DNA of 63,440 nt from a virus, in IMG/VR virus record IMGVR_UViG_3300047509_000062, positions 1-63,440 of that record. One strand, 5' to 3'. The translations under genes and the position numbers were made by a program. Positions 14,198 to 21,498 of the stretch are shown here, in pieces (position 1 is the first letter of the stretch; each line of letters starts with the position of its first letter). A model generated the notes under the pieces. It did not search any database, had not been told where the DNA came from, and saw only the letters and a program-made list of their open reading frames with translations.

Positions 14198-14486
14198 CGA
14201 GCCGGGAATTGGCCTTCCCGGAAACTTTGGCTGCAAGTCAGACGGGAGGTGAGGCCGATAAGATAGGGTCACCGTAAGTCCGGGGCCGGACGGGAGCGCG
14301 GCCAGCGTTCCTGCCCGGCACGGCTGGGCTTATAGGTCAACCCCCTGATTCGAGCAAGAAATTTTTTCGCTGGCGATTCAGCGTCCGCTATTTCCATGCT
14401 CTCAAGAATGAAATAAATGCTTGACACAAGGCTGCGGGATGATCCCACGTTACGACAGCAAGTTGCCATGCTGCCGTCCCTTGGGG
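14198..14486. other. Noncoding stretch with strong hairpins
   Basis: No supported gene. CCGGGAA/TTCCCGG (14202-14208/14215-14221) and GTCC/GGAC (around 14277-14290) are perfect hairpins. A TTGACA near 14421 lacks a convincing -10. The first hairpin could reinforce termination of the preceding gene; otherwise the role is unknown. Confidence 0.4.
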
Positions 14487-14762
14487 TCAACGAATGTATG
14501 CCGCACCGTAAGCCGTGACATCCTTCGCGCCGTTTGCGATGTTTCCGCGGCTCTGTTTCGCAGGCGTGTTCCAACTCGCCGCTTTCAGGATCGTGCCGTC
14601 AGCGAGATTAACGAAGCAAAAGACACCGCCGCCACTTTCCTTGATCCGCGCGTATTTCTTGCCGGTCGAAAACGTCAGGGCGAAATCTGGAAGCCGGTTC
14701 GGGCGCGCCTTGTTGGCGGCTTCGCGGCAGAATGTTTCAAGCTGTTCGGTGGTGACGGTCAT
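14487..14762 (-). CDS. Phage protein, 91 aa
   Basis: MTVTTEQLETFCREAANKAR, then FVNLADGTILKAASWNTPAK and SRGNIANG. The ILKAASW.tPAK..RGNI pattern is shared by many small phage proteins of unknown function, as I recall. AGGAG with 8-nt spacing precedes ATG 14762. Divergent from the RHH gene and sharing its operator region. Confidence 0.7.
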   Translation of the reverse strand: MTVTTEQLETFCREAANKARPNRLPDFALTFSTGKKYARIKESGGGVFCFVNLADGTILKAASWNTPAKQSRGNIANGAKDVTAYGAAYIR

Positions 14763-14775
14763 GGCTCATCTCCTG

Positions 14776-14830
14776 TTGACAAGGCATACGATAGGCGCAT
14801 AATAGGGCATACGCAATAGGACGGCATACG
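14776..14830 (+). promoter_or_regulatory. Promoter with three operator-like repeats
   Basis: TTGACA (14776-14781), 16 bp, CATAAT (14798-14803; 5/6). GGCATACG occurs three times, at 14783-14790, 14806-14813 and 14823-14830, covering the spacer and the start region. Repeats like this are typical operators for ribbon-helix-helix repressors, and an RHH-like gene begins at 14836, so autoregulation is likely. Confidence 0.65.
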
Positions 14831-14835
14831 AAATT

Positions 14836-15060
14836 ATGCGACAGAACGCCACACCGAAAAGAGGCCGACCGCGCCAGTTTGCACAGCGCAAGATCGTTCG
14901 CCTCGACGCCGAAATGCTCAAGGCTATCAAACGGGCTCGCAGGGGCAAGCAAACGGAATCGGATGTGATCCGGGCGGCAATCGCGGCCTATTGCGCCACC
15001 GATCCGCTAGAAGCCATGATTAACGCCGGCTTGCGCCGCGACCAGAAGGCGGCGGCATGA
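14836..15060 (+). CDS. Ribbon-helix-helix regulator, 74 aa
   Basis: KRGRPRQFAQRKIVRLDAEM, then LKAIKRARRGKQTESDVIRA and AIAAY: a basic arm, a beta strand (KIVRLD) and two helices, the Arc/CopG plan. No clear Shine-Dalgarno precedes the ATG; the operator repeats run right up to it. Probable repressor of its own and the divergent gene. Confidence 0.7.
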   Translation: MRQNATPKRGRPRQFAQRKIVRLDAEMLKAIKRARRGKQTESDVIRAAIAAYCATDPLEAMINAGLRRDQKAAA

Positions 15061-15215
15061 GCGAGCGAGCAAAAGATGCGCTTTTCCTGTTGGCTGCTGC
15101 GATTGCTCTAACTGCTGCGATGGAATCGCATTCAGCACTCTGTTCTGTTGTGTGGCTCGCAGGGTATTTTGCTGGTCGCCTTGCCGAATCCACCCCCGAA
15201 AGGCGCGCAAATTGA
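15057..15215 (+). CDS. Small membrane protein, 52 aa
   Basis: A hydrophobic N-terminal helix (DALFLLAAAIALTAAMESHS) and a second weaker one (CSVVWLAGYFAG), then a charged tail. ATGA overlap with the RHH gene. Function unknown. Confidence 0.6.
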   Translation: MSERAKDALFLLAAAIALTAAMESHSALCSVVWLAGYFAGRLAESTPERRAN

Positions 15216-15403
15216 CCCGAGAGGAGATGATTGAGGAAGCCGTAAGACGCACGATCAACGATGAATTTGTCGGCCATTTTGTGCGTCATCTAGTCAAATC
15301 GGCAGAGACGTTCGGAGTGAAAAAAGCTGAACGAAACGGGGATATATCCGTCCCCGCTATCCGCGCCGAATTCCGCCGCCTCTGCGAAAGGGAATCAGCA
15401 TGA
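15212..15403 (+). CDS. Hypothetical helical protein, 63 aa (TTG start)
   Basis: TTG at 15212 overlaps the previous stop (TTGA) and has AAAGG 8 nt upstream. The in-frame ATG at 15227 sits too close to its AGGAG. The sequence (REEMIEEAVRRTINDEFVGH) is helical and soluble. ATGA overlap with the next frame. Confidence 0.55.
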   Translation: MTREEMIEEAVRRTINDEFVGHFVRHLVKSAETFGVKKAERNGDISVPAIRAEFRRLCERESA

Positions 15404-15819
15404 GCACGTTGCTGAAAAACGAGGAGATCGGTCTATCAGTGCCGCTACACGATGCGCCGCCTGAATTGCAATTCTTGTATGGACGCATGGACAGCCACAG
15501 AAGGGCATCAATCCGGCGTCTCAGGCCCAGATCGTTTCGGGCGATTACCCTTCCGATGCCGGCCATCCAACCCAGTCTCAGGATCAACACGGCAGAACCC
15601 GTTAGGCTTCCCACGAGACCAGTTGGCACTGGCAACATACGCTCGCAACTCAGCAGCCAAGGCAAGCCCAGCATCACACCTCGCTTCAATCGCCTCAGCA
15701 AGCCGCGCAGCGCGGGCAGGAGGAACCTTCGACACCCCTTTGCGCCACGCCCGCACCGCAGACCACGTGACGCCCAGAACAGCCTCACAACCCTTCCTAA
15801 GCCCAGGATAGCTTCGTAA
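15400..15819 (+). CDS. Doubtful ORF, 139 aa, opposite an HTH gene
   Basis: The first ~36 residues (MSTLLKNEEIGLSVPLHDAP...) look natural and the start is coupled to the gene before. Beyond 15508 it is antisense to a more convincing HTH gene and becomes Arg/Pro-rich, as shadow frames do. Either a shorter protein was truncated or extended here, or the frame is spurious. Confidence 0.3.
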   Translation: MSTLLKNEEIGLSVPLHDAPPELQFLYGRMDSHRRASIRRLRPRSFRAITLPMPAIQPSLRINTAEPVRLPTRPVGTGNIRSQLSSQGKPSITPRFNRLSKPRSAGRRNLRHPFAPRPHRRPRDAQNSLTTLPKPRIAS

Positions 15820-15960
15820 GCTCCACGGCAGAAACCACGCCAATCCTCGGTCAAGCTCGCAGAATGTAACCCCTGTAAACTTCGGCGGGATTATCGAGCG
15901 GGTGTTCCAAGAGGGGTGGTAGCTTGGAGATTTGCTAGGGATTTGGCCGTTTTCCAGCAT
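15508..15960 (-). CDS. HTH DNA-binding protein, up to 150 aa
   Basis: LRKGCEAVLGVTWSAVRAWR and KGVSKVPPARAARLAEAIEA form a Cro/C1-type helix-turn-helix, followed by a helical tail and a basic end. The N-terminal ~50 residues are less convincing and the true start may lie inside (for example a TTG near 15840). It is the only leftward gene between 14.8 and 16.3 kb, so a lysogeny-type or late repressor is possible. Confidence 0.6.
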   Translation of the reverse strand: MLENGQIPSKSPSYHPSWNTRSIIPPKFTGVTFCELDRGLAWFLPWSLRSYPGLRKGCEAVLGVTWSAVRAWRKGVSKVPPARAARLAEAIEARCDAGLALAAELRAYVASANWSRGKPNGFCRVDPETGLDGRHRKGNRPKRSGPETPD

Positions 15961-16253
15961 TCCAAGAGCCTACATCGAGCCGAGGTCGAACGCTAGATGT
16001 GGTGTGGAGGTGGGCGTTCCGAGGTCTGTTGATCGACTCTAGGCGATATTATTCAATGATATCAACGCCATGCTATTTCCCATAATACGGATTATACGGG
16101 AAGCTATCCTATAGGTTTTGTCGAGATTAAGACATTCCAGCACCCCATCGGGACGCTGGCCGCGTCTATATCGGGGAGGTCACTCTATCGCCGCCCCGGA
16201 AAATTTTTGGATTATGCGTTGACGACCTGTAACAGTTACAGTAACGGTTTCAC
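15961..16253. promoter_or_regulatory. Regulatory gap with palindromes and promoter elements
   Basis: No gene. 16077-16102 is a near-palindrome (TTCCC-ATAAT-ACGG-ATTAT-AC-GGGAA) that also carries TATAAT on the minus strand, a candidate leftward -10. 16229-16239 is the perfect palindrome GTAACAGTTAC, followed by another GTAAC at 16241. TTGACG at 16219-16224 could be the -35 of a rightward promoter. Fits a repressor-controlled switch between the leftward HTH gene and the rightward late region. Confidence 0.45.
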
Positions 16254-16709
16254 ATGAACGGGGTTTTGATCTTGTGTTTGGGGTGTAAGCAGTGGCACGG
16301 CAATCTCGACCGCTGCCCACCTCCGGGCATGGGATTGCCGCCGCCAGTTTTGAAGGGTGTGAGGGAGGATTGTCCTACCGGGTCGCCGATTGAGACCTTA
16401 CAGGCACCGCGTAAAGACGCAGACAGTCCTAGGCCACTGCCGGCGGTACACGAGGATCGAGGCGTCGTGGTCGAACGCCCCCGGTCGGAGAATTCTCCCC
16501 CTTCGTCTAAAGGCAGGACACCGCGCTTTGGACGCGGCAACCGTGGTTCGACCCCACGAGGGGGAGCCACGGGCGAGCTTGAGGTTCTGAAGGCGAAGAT
16601 TGCTGAGATTGAGGCTGAGAAGGCGGAGCGAAGGGCAAGGACGCTCGAGCGCGTGCGCCGGCACCGGGCGAACGCCAAGGCGAAGGCTGGGAAGGTTGTT
16701 CCTGAATGA
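16254..16709 (+). CDS. ORF of 151 aa overlapping a tRNA gene
   Basis: Open from ATG 16254 to the ATGA overlap with 16706. The last 45 residues are a coherent charged helix (LEVLKAKIAEIEAEKAERRA). The middle is the translated tRNA gene (…RFGRGNRGSTPRGG), and the N-terminus has CLGCKQWHGNLDRCPPPGMG. It may be translated in full, or only a C-terminal part may be genuine. Confidence 0.4.
   Translation: MNGVLILCLGCKQWHGNLDRCPPPGMGLPPPVLKGVREDCPTGSPIETLQAPRKDADSPRPLPAVHEDRGVVVERPRSENSPPSSKGRTPRFGRGNRGSTPRGGATGELEVLKAKIAEIEAEKAERRARTLERVRRHRANAKAKAGKVVPE
16496..16569 (+). tRNA. tRNA-Gln (anticodon UUG)
   Basis: A 74-nt cloverleaf. Acceptor TCCCCCT/AGGGGGA, D stem GTCT/GGAC, anticodon stem CCGCG/CGCGG with loop CTTTGGA (anticodon TTG, reads CAA), T stem CGTGG/CCACG with TTCGACC, discriminator G and encoded CCA. 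All stems pair. It may supplement the rarer Gln codon during phage expression. It is embedded in an open reading frame. Confidence 0.96.
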
Positions 16710-16930
16710 CCGTCGAATCGACATTCATCTACCGGGTTGTTGTCGTTACACTGGCGGCGGTGATTGTGTGCGTGGTGGCGGCACTTCTCGTCGGGCTCTT
16801 CGATCCGCGCGTGGACAATGACAAAATCTTCCCCATCGTCGGGCACGCATTTGATACAATCACAGGTGCCTTTGTCGGCATTCTGAGCGGTCTTGTCATG
16901 GGCAAGCAGTCGAGGAAGGAGGGCGAATGA
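16706..16930 (+). CDS. Two-helix membrane protein, 74 aa
   Basis: VVVVTLAAVIVCVVAALLVG and TITGAFVGILSGLVMG are two hydrophobic segments separated by a charged loop (FDPRVDNDK), with a basic C-terminus, a class-II-holin-like layout. It is far from the endolysin gene, so a holin role is only a possibility. ATGA overlaps on both sides. Confidence 0.65.
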   Translation: MTVESTFIYRVVVVTLAAVIVCVVAALLVGLFDPRVDNDKIFPIVGHAFDTITGAFVGILSGLVMGKQSRKEGE

Positions 16931-17745
16931 CCGTGCCGCTTCCACAAAACAAGTACCAGATAATTCAGCAGCATCTTGCCATGCAGCAAGCGGCGCAGCA
17001 GCCGATGGCAATGCAGGGAGTCAGCCTGCAACCGCAACAATATCAAGGATACCTGAACTCACTTATGGGTCAATCGCAAGCCTCAACGGTCATTGCCGCA
17101 GGGGCAGGCTACACCAACCAACTTATGCTAATTTACCATCCACAGGAGATCAACTACGATGGCGCAGATTGGAAAGCCGAAGAAGAAATTTGTTTCGATC
17201 CCGTTGACGGAACCTGTGCCGTCGCTGCCAGAGCCGAACGGGCCTTGCGTCAGGTCGCCAACGCTTCCAGAGTCGCTGCCTATATCGGAGCCTCTCTTTG
17301 CGCCGCCTTCAAACCTCCCATCGAAAACGCCGGAATACGTATAGGCGAGATCGAGGCGTTCCGCTGCTGGAATGTGCTGTGTGGAAAGCTTCAGAGCGTT
17401 GCACATCAAACGATATGGCCTGACGACTGGAAGATTGAGGCCGACAATCTTCCAGAGGAAGACAACTGGCACGGCATCTATGCGTACAAAACCGAGCAGG
17501 ACGCGATAGCTCACGGCGGCATGGTGGCCGGGAAGGTCAAGTTGTGGGGCCAGATTATCGAGCATGAGGAAGGATATCGGGCGCAATATGCGAAGGTCGT
17601 AAGCATCGATCATTTCCTGCACGGTACGTCGCGTGATTGCCTTCGAGTGCGAGAGCCGGAGCGCCAGCCAATTATCGCCAACTCAGGCAACTGGACAGGC
17701 TACGGATTGTGTAATGATGGCTCACTGTATCAGGTAGACCCATGA
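16927..17745 (+). CDS. Hypothetical protein, 272 aa, composite appearance
   Basis: Residues ~1-65 are Gln-rich (NKYQIIQQHLAMQQAAQQPM). Residues ~143-255 (AFRCWNVLCGK, GIYAYKTEQDAIA, VKLWGQIIEHEEGYRA) match a domain that I know as a free-standing small protein in actinobacterial and rhizobial phages. The section between is weak and overlaps another well-positioned frame (17159-17344). The true gene may be two proteins fused by loss of a stop. Confidence 0.55.
   Translation: MTVPLPQNKYQIIQQHLAMQQAAQQPMAMQGVSLQPQQYQGYLNSLMGQSQASTVIAAGAGYTNQLMLIYHPQEINYDGADWKAEEEICFDPVDGTCAVAARAERALRQVANASRVAAYIGASLCAAFKPPIENAGIRIGEIEAFRCWNVLCGKLQSVAHQTIWPDDWKIEADNLPEEDNWHGIYAYKTEQDAIAHGGMVAGKVKLWGQIIEHEEGYRAQYAKVVSIDHFLHGTSRDCLRVREPERQPIIANSGNWTGYGLCNDGSLYQVDP
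17159..17344 (+). CDS. Pro-rich protein, 61 aa, nested in another frame
   Basis: AGGAG lies 10 nt before ATG 17159. MAQIGKPKKKFVSIPLTEPV followed by a P-E-P-rich tail is the style of small phage proteins ('IGEPKR...PLEEPVP') that usually precede the domain encoded by the 3' part of 16927-17745. Its stop coincides with where that domain begins. Plausibly the real gene here. Confidence 0.45.
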   Translation: MAQIGKPKKKFVSIPLTEPVPSLPEPNGPCVRSPTLPESLPISEPLFAPPSNLPSKTPEYV

Positions 17746-18575
17746 TTATCGCGCTGGCTTCCGACCACAACGGCGTCACGCTGAAATCCCGTCTCAAGTG
17801 TGATCTTGCTGAGTTGACGAAACACCGCTTTATCGACCTCGGGCCACTCGGTTCATGGGCAGTGGACTATACCACCTACGCCCGCCAGTTGGGGGAGATA
17901 GTTGCGAGCGGAGATGTTGCCCGCGGCATTCTGATCTGTGGGACCGGCGTCGGCATGTCGATCGTGGCGAACAAGGTTGCGGGCGTTAGGGCGGCGCTCG
18001 TCCACAACATGCTCTGCGCCGGCAAGTCTAGGGAGCATAACGACGCCAATGTTCTCTGCCTCGGTTCCTGGGTTGCGAGCGACGAACAGAATATCGCCTT
18101 CGCGCGTGAATGGCTACATGGATCGTTCGGAGAGGGTCGCCATGTTCGCCGCGTCGAGCAGATCGAGCGCAGGCCGGGGCGGCTCGTATTCGCGAACGGG
18201 GTATTTGATATCCTCCATCAGGGCCATATTGATTTGCTGCGCTGGGCCAAGTCGCTTGGCTCGTGGCTGGTTGTCGGCATCAATTCGGATGATAGCGTGA
18301 GGCGGTTGAAAGGCAACGGTCGCCCAATCAATCGCGCCGAAAACCGCAAGGCGATTCTCGAATGCCACCGCTTTGTCGATGAGGTGATTATCTTCGACGG
18401 CGAACCTTCTGAGCTGGTCGAACAAATCCATCCCGATATTGTCGTCAAAGGTTCCGAATGGACGGCGGCGGAGGTTCGTGAGCGCGATGCTATCCCAGAT
18501 TGGTGCGAGGTCAAGGTGTTTCCCATCGTGGCAGGATATTCCACCACGCAGATTGTCGAGAGGATGAGAGCATGA
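17742..18575 (+). CDS. RpiB-like isomerase fused to an HldE-type nucleotidyltransferase
   Basis: A 277-aa protein. Residues 1-~145 are RpiB/LacA/B type: ALASDHNG, ILICGTGVGMSIVANKVAGV, HNDANVLCLG. Residues ~148-277 are the HldE C-terminal adenylyltransferase: FANGVFDILHQGHIDLL (the HxGH nucleotide motif), GINSDDSVRRLKGNGRP, VDEVIIFDGEPSELV, PDIVVKGSEW. The first half would interconvert aldose and ketose phosphates; the second joins a sugar-1-phosphate to a nucleotide (ATP in HldE). The fusion puts the first and last steps of a heptose pathway on one chain. ATGA overlaps both ways. Confidence 0.88.
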   Translation: MIIALASDHNGVTLKSRLKCDLAELTKHRFIDLGPLGSWAVDYTTYARQLGEIVASGDVARGILICGTGVGMSIVANKVAGVRAALVHNMLCAGKSREHNDANVLCLGSWVASDEQNIAFAREWLHGSFGEGRHVRRVEQIERRPGRLVFANGVFDILHQGHIDLLRWAKSLGSWLVVGINSDDSVRRLKGNGRPINRAENRKAILECHRFVDEVIIFDGEPSELVEQIHPDIVVKGSEWTAAEVRERDAIPDWCEVKVFPIVAGYSTTQIVERMRA

Positions 18576-18781
18576 AAAAGAAAATTAACGGAGGAACGGC
18601 CACATTTCATAGAGCAGAGAGAGGATGGCATTGGACGGTACACCGACGTTTGAAAAATCCCCCGCCTCTTATAACCAAAGAGGGAAAGATATTTTATTGT
18701 TGGGATAGCGTGCAGAGCGGCTTCGGATGGGTTCCGTCGCTTAATGCGGCGCGTAGTATGGCCCACAGTTTATTGCGATGA
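18572..18781 (+). CDS. Hypothetical protein, 69 aa
   Basis: MKKKINGGTATFHRAERGWH, then WTVHRRLKNPPP, ending LNAARSMAHSLLR; a small aromatic beta-rich protein. ATGA overlaps link it tightly into the sugar cassette, but no enzymatic motif is visible. Confidence 0.65.
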   Translation: MKKKINGGTATFHRAERGWHWTVHRRLKNPPPLITKEGKIFYCWDSVQSGFGWVPSLNAARSMAHSLLR

Positions 18782-19434
18782 ACGTCTCCGAAGCCTGCCG
18801 CGAACTTGCAGCGCACGGCCTTGTCCCGTGGTCGAGCGGGAATGCGAGTGTCCGCGAAAGCCATGTCTCGAAAGAGTGTCCGAGTGGTATGGACTATATG
18901 CGGATCAAAGGAACGGGGTTTCGTTGCTCGCGAGCAACCGACACAAACATAGCCTTAGTACAAATTGTTGACGGGTACATATGTGGAGAGCCTAAACCAT
19001 CCACCGACTCCGAAGCCCACCGCTGGATTTACAACCACCTCCCCGATATCAACGGGGTGGTTCACACTCACAGCCACTATGCTACTACATTCGCGGTCTC
19101 GCACAAGGAAATTCCCTGCTGCATGACGCAGATGGAGGACGTGTTCGGCGGCAATATCCCGCTCTCAGAATACTGCCAGATCGGCGGCGAGGACATCGGC
19201 AAGGAGGTTGTGAGGCTATACGAGCGCACGCATGTCCCTGCCGTCCTGATACGCTCACATGGCCTGTTTACGATAGGCGATACGCTGGAGAACGCAGTCC
19301 GCAACGCCATCCTAGCCGAACACTGCGCCGCAATCGCATGGCGCGCGATGCAGATGGGAAACGTGTTTGTGCCGAGCAAGGAAGAGATTGCGAAGAACCA
19401 CGAACGCTATACGAACGAATACGGCCAGCCATGA
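18778..19434 (+). CDS. Class II aldolase / AraD-like 4-epimerase
   Basis: A 218-aa protein. GLVPWSSGNASVR (phosphate site), GVVHTHSHYATTFAV (zinc His pair) and LIRSHGLFTIG (third zinc His) define the fold. HTHS.YAT with MEDVFGGNIPLSEY resembles L-ribulose-5-phosphate 4-epimerase more than fuculose aldolase. It would epimerise or cleave a ketose phosphate feeding the cassette. Coupled to the kinase gene by ATGA. Confidence 0.85.
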   Translation: MNVSEACRELAAHGLVPWSSGNASVRESHVSKECPSGMDYMRIKGTGFRCSRATDTNIALVQIVDGYICGEPKPSTDSEAHRWIYNHLPDINGVVHTHSHYATTFAVSHKEIPCCMTQMEDVFGGNIPLSEYCQIGGEDIGKEVVRLYERTHVPAVLIRSHGLFTIGDTLENAVRNAILAEHCAAIAWRAMQMGNVFVPSKEEIAKNHERYTNEYGQP

Positions 19435-20390
19435 ACGTACACGAACTCCTCGCCTCATTCGAGAGCAAGCGTATATTAGTTGTGGGCGATCTCGTCATAG
19501 ATATCGCGACACACCTTGAACGCATCAAGGATGACGACACCGGCAAGCCCACCTACCGCACGATACTGGACGAGCGCGGCAAGGCGGATCGTTTCTCCAT
19601 CGGCGGCGCCGGTCTCGTGGTTCGCAACCTTCTGGAACTCGGGGCCAAGGTGGATTTTATTACCGCGACCGGCTACGGCACAGGCTCTCTCCATGCCGAG
19701 ACATTCCAGCATATCAATCTCACGAAGCACGCAATCAAGGTCGCCAAGCCACAGACAGTCAAGCACCGCTTCTGGTGCGGCGGCGAGAAGGTGATGCAGG
19801 TTGATACGGTGGATAATTCACCGCTTGAGTGGGTTGATGAAACGTCGCTGTGGGTTCAGTGGGATATGAGCGTAGGTCTGTTCTCAAAATCTCACGACGC
19901 GATCATTGTTGCAGATTATCGACACGGACTTATAAACGAGGACACCGCGCACCGCATCGTGAAAGCTCGCAACAAAGATATTCCTCTCTACGTCTCCTCT
20001 CAGGTCGCGCAGTCTGGAAGCAATCACGAATGGTATGTTGCGCCAAATGTCGTCATTGTGATGAATAAACACGAGGCGGAGGAGAGTGGTCTGTCGGCAT
20101 GTGATTCGTTCCGTGAGGCGATAGTAACGGACGGTGATCGCGGAGGGTGGATTTACACACCGAAGGGAATAGAGAATTGGGGTCCGGCATTCGTGAACGC
20201 AATCGATCCGTGCGGTGCCGGCGATGCTTTCCTAGCCGCATACTCTCTCACGCACGACCTGCAATTCGCCAACACATGGGCTGGATTGAGCGTAACCGTT
20301 CAAGGCGCAAATCCTCCGACGAAACAGATGCTCCTCGGCTGGCACGAGAAGCAAAACTTCGAGCCGTTTGAAATGGCGTTCTGCGGATGA
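19431..20390 (+). CDS. PfkB-family sugar kinase of HldE N-terminal type
   Basis: A 319-aa protein. ILVVGDLVIDIATHLERI opens the fold; GGAGLVVRNLLELGAKVDF is the substrate glycine segment. TVKHRFWCGGEKVMQVD matches the HldE kinase stretch (TvKtRfiaggqqllRlD). DPCGAGDAFLAAYS holds the anion hole and catalytic Asp. HldE kinase makes heptose-1,7-bisphosphate. In bacteria it is fused to the nucleotidyltransferase; here that partner is fused to RpiB instead. The start at 19431 is fixed by the ATGA overlap. Confidence 0.88.
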   Translation: MNVHELLASFESKRILVVGDLVIDIATHLERIKDDDTGKPTYRTILDERGKADRFSIGGAGLVVRNLLELGAKVDFITATGYGTGSLHAETFQHINLTKHAIKVAKPQTVKHRFWCGGEKVMQVDTVDNSPLEWVDETSLWVQWDMSVGLFSKSHDAIIVADYRHGLINEDTAHRIVKARNKDIPLYVSSQVAQSGSNHEWYVAPNVVIVMNKHEAEESGLSACDSFREAIVTDGDRGGWIYTPKGIENWGPAFVNAIDPCGAGDAFLAAYSLTHDLQFANTWAGLSVTVQGANPPTKQMLLGWHEKQNFEPFEMAFCG

Positions 20391-20761
20391 AGCGCCAACT
20401 GGAAAGAAAGGTCACATATTGGGGCGGCGTTGATTTCGTCCGCGCCTCGACGGGGCTTGCGGTTAAGGTTATTTACATGCGTTCTGGGTGTCAAAGCAGC
20501 CTCGAATACCATGTCAAAAAGCACGAAATCTATTGGCTGGCGGAAGGCGAATTGAAGATTGGCTTGCGTTCTGGACGCGGCGTCAATTCATCCGTCACGC
20601 TGAAAGAAGGCGAGTGCTATGAGATAGCTCCCGGAACGATGCACATGCGTATCGCGCTCACGGACTGCGCGATATACGAAGCCTGTTCCTATGACGATGA
20701 TTCTGATACGTTCATCGTTGAGCCGGGAGAAACGTATCAACACAAGGACACAATCGCATGA
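20387..20761 (+). CDS. Cupin (mannose-6-phosphate isomerase-like), 124 aa
   Basis: SSLEYHVKKHEIYWLAEGEL and GECYEIAPGTMHMRIAL are the two cupin motifs with metal-binding His/Glu. The size fits the single-domain cupins fused to or paired with GDP-mannose pyrophosphorylases. It could isomerise or epimerise a sugar phosphate. Overlaps its neighbours by four bases. Confidence 0.8.
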   Translation: MKRQLERKVTYWGGVDFVRASTGLAVKVIYMRSGCQSSLEYHVKKHEIYWLAEGELKIGLRSGRGVNSSVTLKEGECYEIAPGTMHMRIALTDCAIYEACSYDDDSDTFIVEPGETYQHKDTIA

Positions 20762-21498
20762 GCGAATTTTTCCTCGACAGCGCCAACCTTGACGACATCA
20801 AAGCCTGCGTCGAGCGCGGCATCATCTCGGGAGTAACGGTCAACCAATCTCTCCTCGCCAAGGAGCCGAAGCGGCCCTACGAGGAGCATCTTGCGGACAT
20901 CGTCAACCTGCTGCGTCCCGACAAGCTGCATCTCAGCGCGCCGGTCCCAGAAGGTACACCGGAGCAGATGATTGAAGCCGGTAAACAACTACGTGCCGCG
21001 CTGCGTTACGAAAATCTCGCACTCAAAGTGCCGGTATCGTGGGCAATGCTTCCCGTCATCCACGAACTCAGCAAGACGGGTGCCGTGAATGCGACATGCG
21101 TATTCACCGCGCTACAGGCGAAGCTGGGCGCTGATGCAGGCGCGAACGCTGTCTCCGTATTCGTGGGCCGCATCAATGATGCAGACGAGCCTCAGAAGCA
21201 GGCGGGCTACACGGTGCTGCGCGATGTTCACTTGCGTAGATATAACGACCAACCAATCGAGACACATGCGAAAGCAACCCTATTCAATCCGGCACCCGCG
21301 CCAGAGAAGAAGGTTATTCTCCCCCGCATCATCGCCGGCAGCATCCGCGATTCCGACATGGCTAAAGCGGCCATCCTTGCGGGCGCAGATATCGTCACCA
21401 CCTCTCGCGCCGTTCTGGAAGCAATGGCAACTGACGCACATTCACAGACCTCAATCGACAAATTCAACGCGGACTGGACGGCATGGACCAGCCCGTAA
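20758..21498 (+). CDS. tal: Transaldolase / fructose-6-phosphate aldolase family
   Basis: A 246-aa protein of the short TalC/FSA type. FFLDSANLDDIKAC (catalytic Asp), GVTVNQSLLAKE, LALKVPVSW (Schiff-base Lys), VNATCVFTALQA, SVFVGRI, IIAGSIRDS. All key residues are present, with an insertion near residues 160-185. Many phages carry transaldolases to bend the pentose phosphate pathway; here it could supply sedoheptulose-7-phosphate or a related ketose to the cassette. Confidence 0.88.
   Translation: MSEFFLDSANLDDIKACVERGIISGVTVNQSLLAKEPKRPYEEHLADIVNLLRPDKLHLSAPVPEGTPEQMIEAGKQLRAALRYENLALKVPVSWAMLPVIHELSKTGAVNATCVFTALQAKLGADAGANAVSVFVGRINDADEPQKQAGYTVLRDVHLRRYNDQPIETHAKATLFNPAPAPEKKVILPRIIAGSIRDSDMAKAAILAGADIVTTSRAVLEAMATDAHSQTSIDKFNADWTAWTSP

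Noticed and set aside
16496-16569. tRNA as a phage attachment site
   Set aside because: No integrase gene anywhere in the window, and the tRNA is complete and internal, so there is no evidence of tRNA-targeted integration.
16706-16930. Primary holin call for the two-helix protein
   Set aside because: Topology fits, but it is 36 kb from the endolysin, which has its own holin-like neighbour at 53232.
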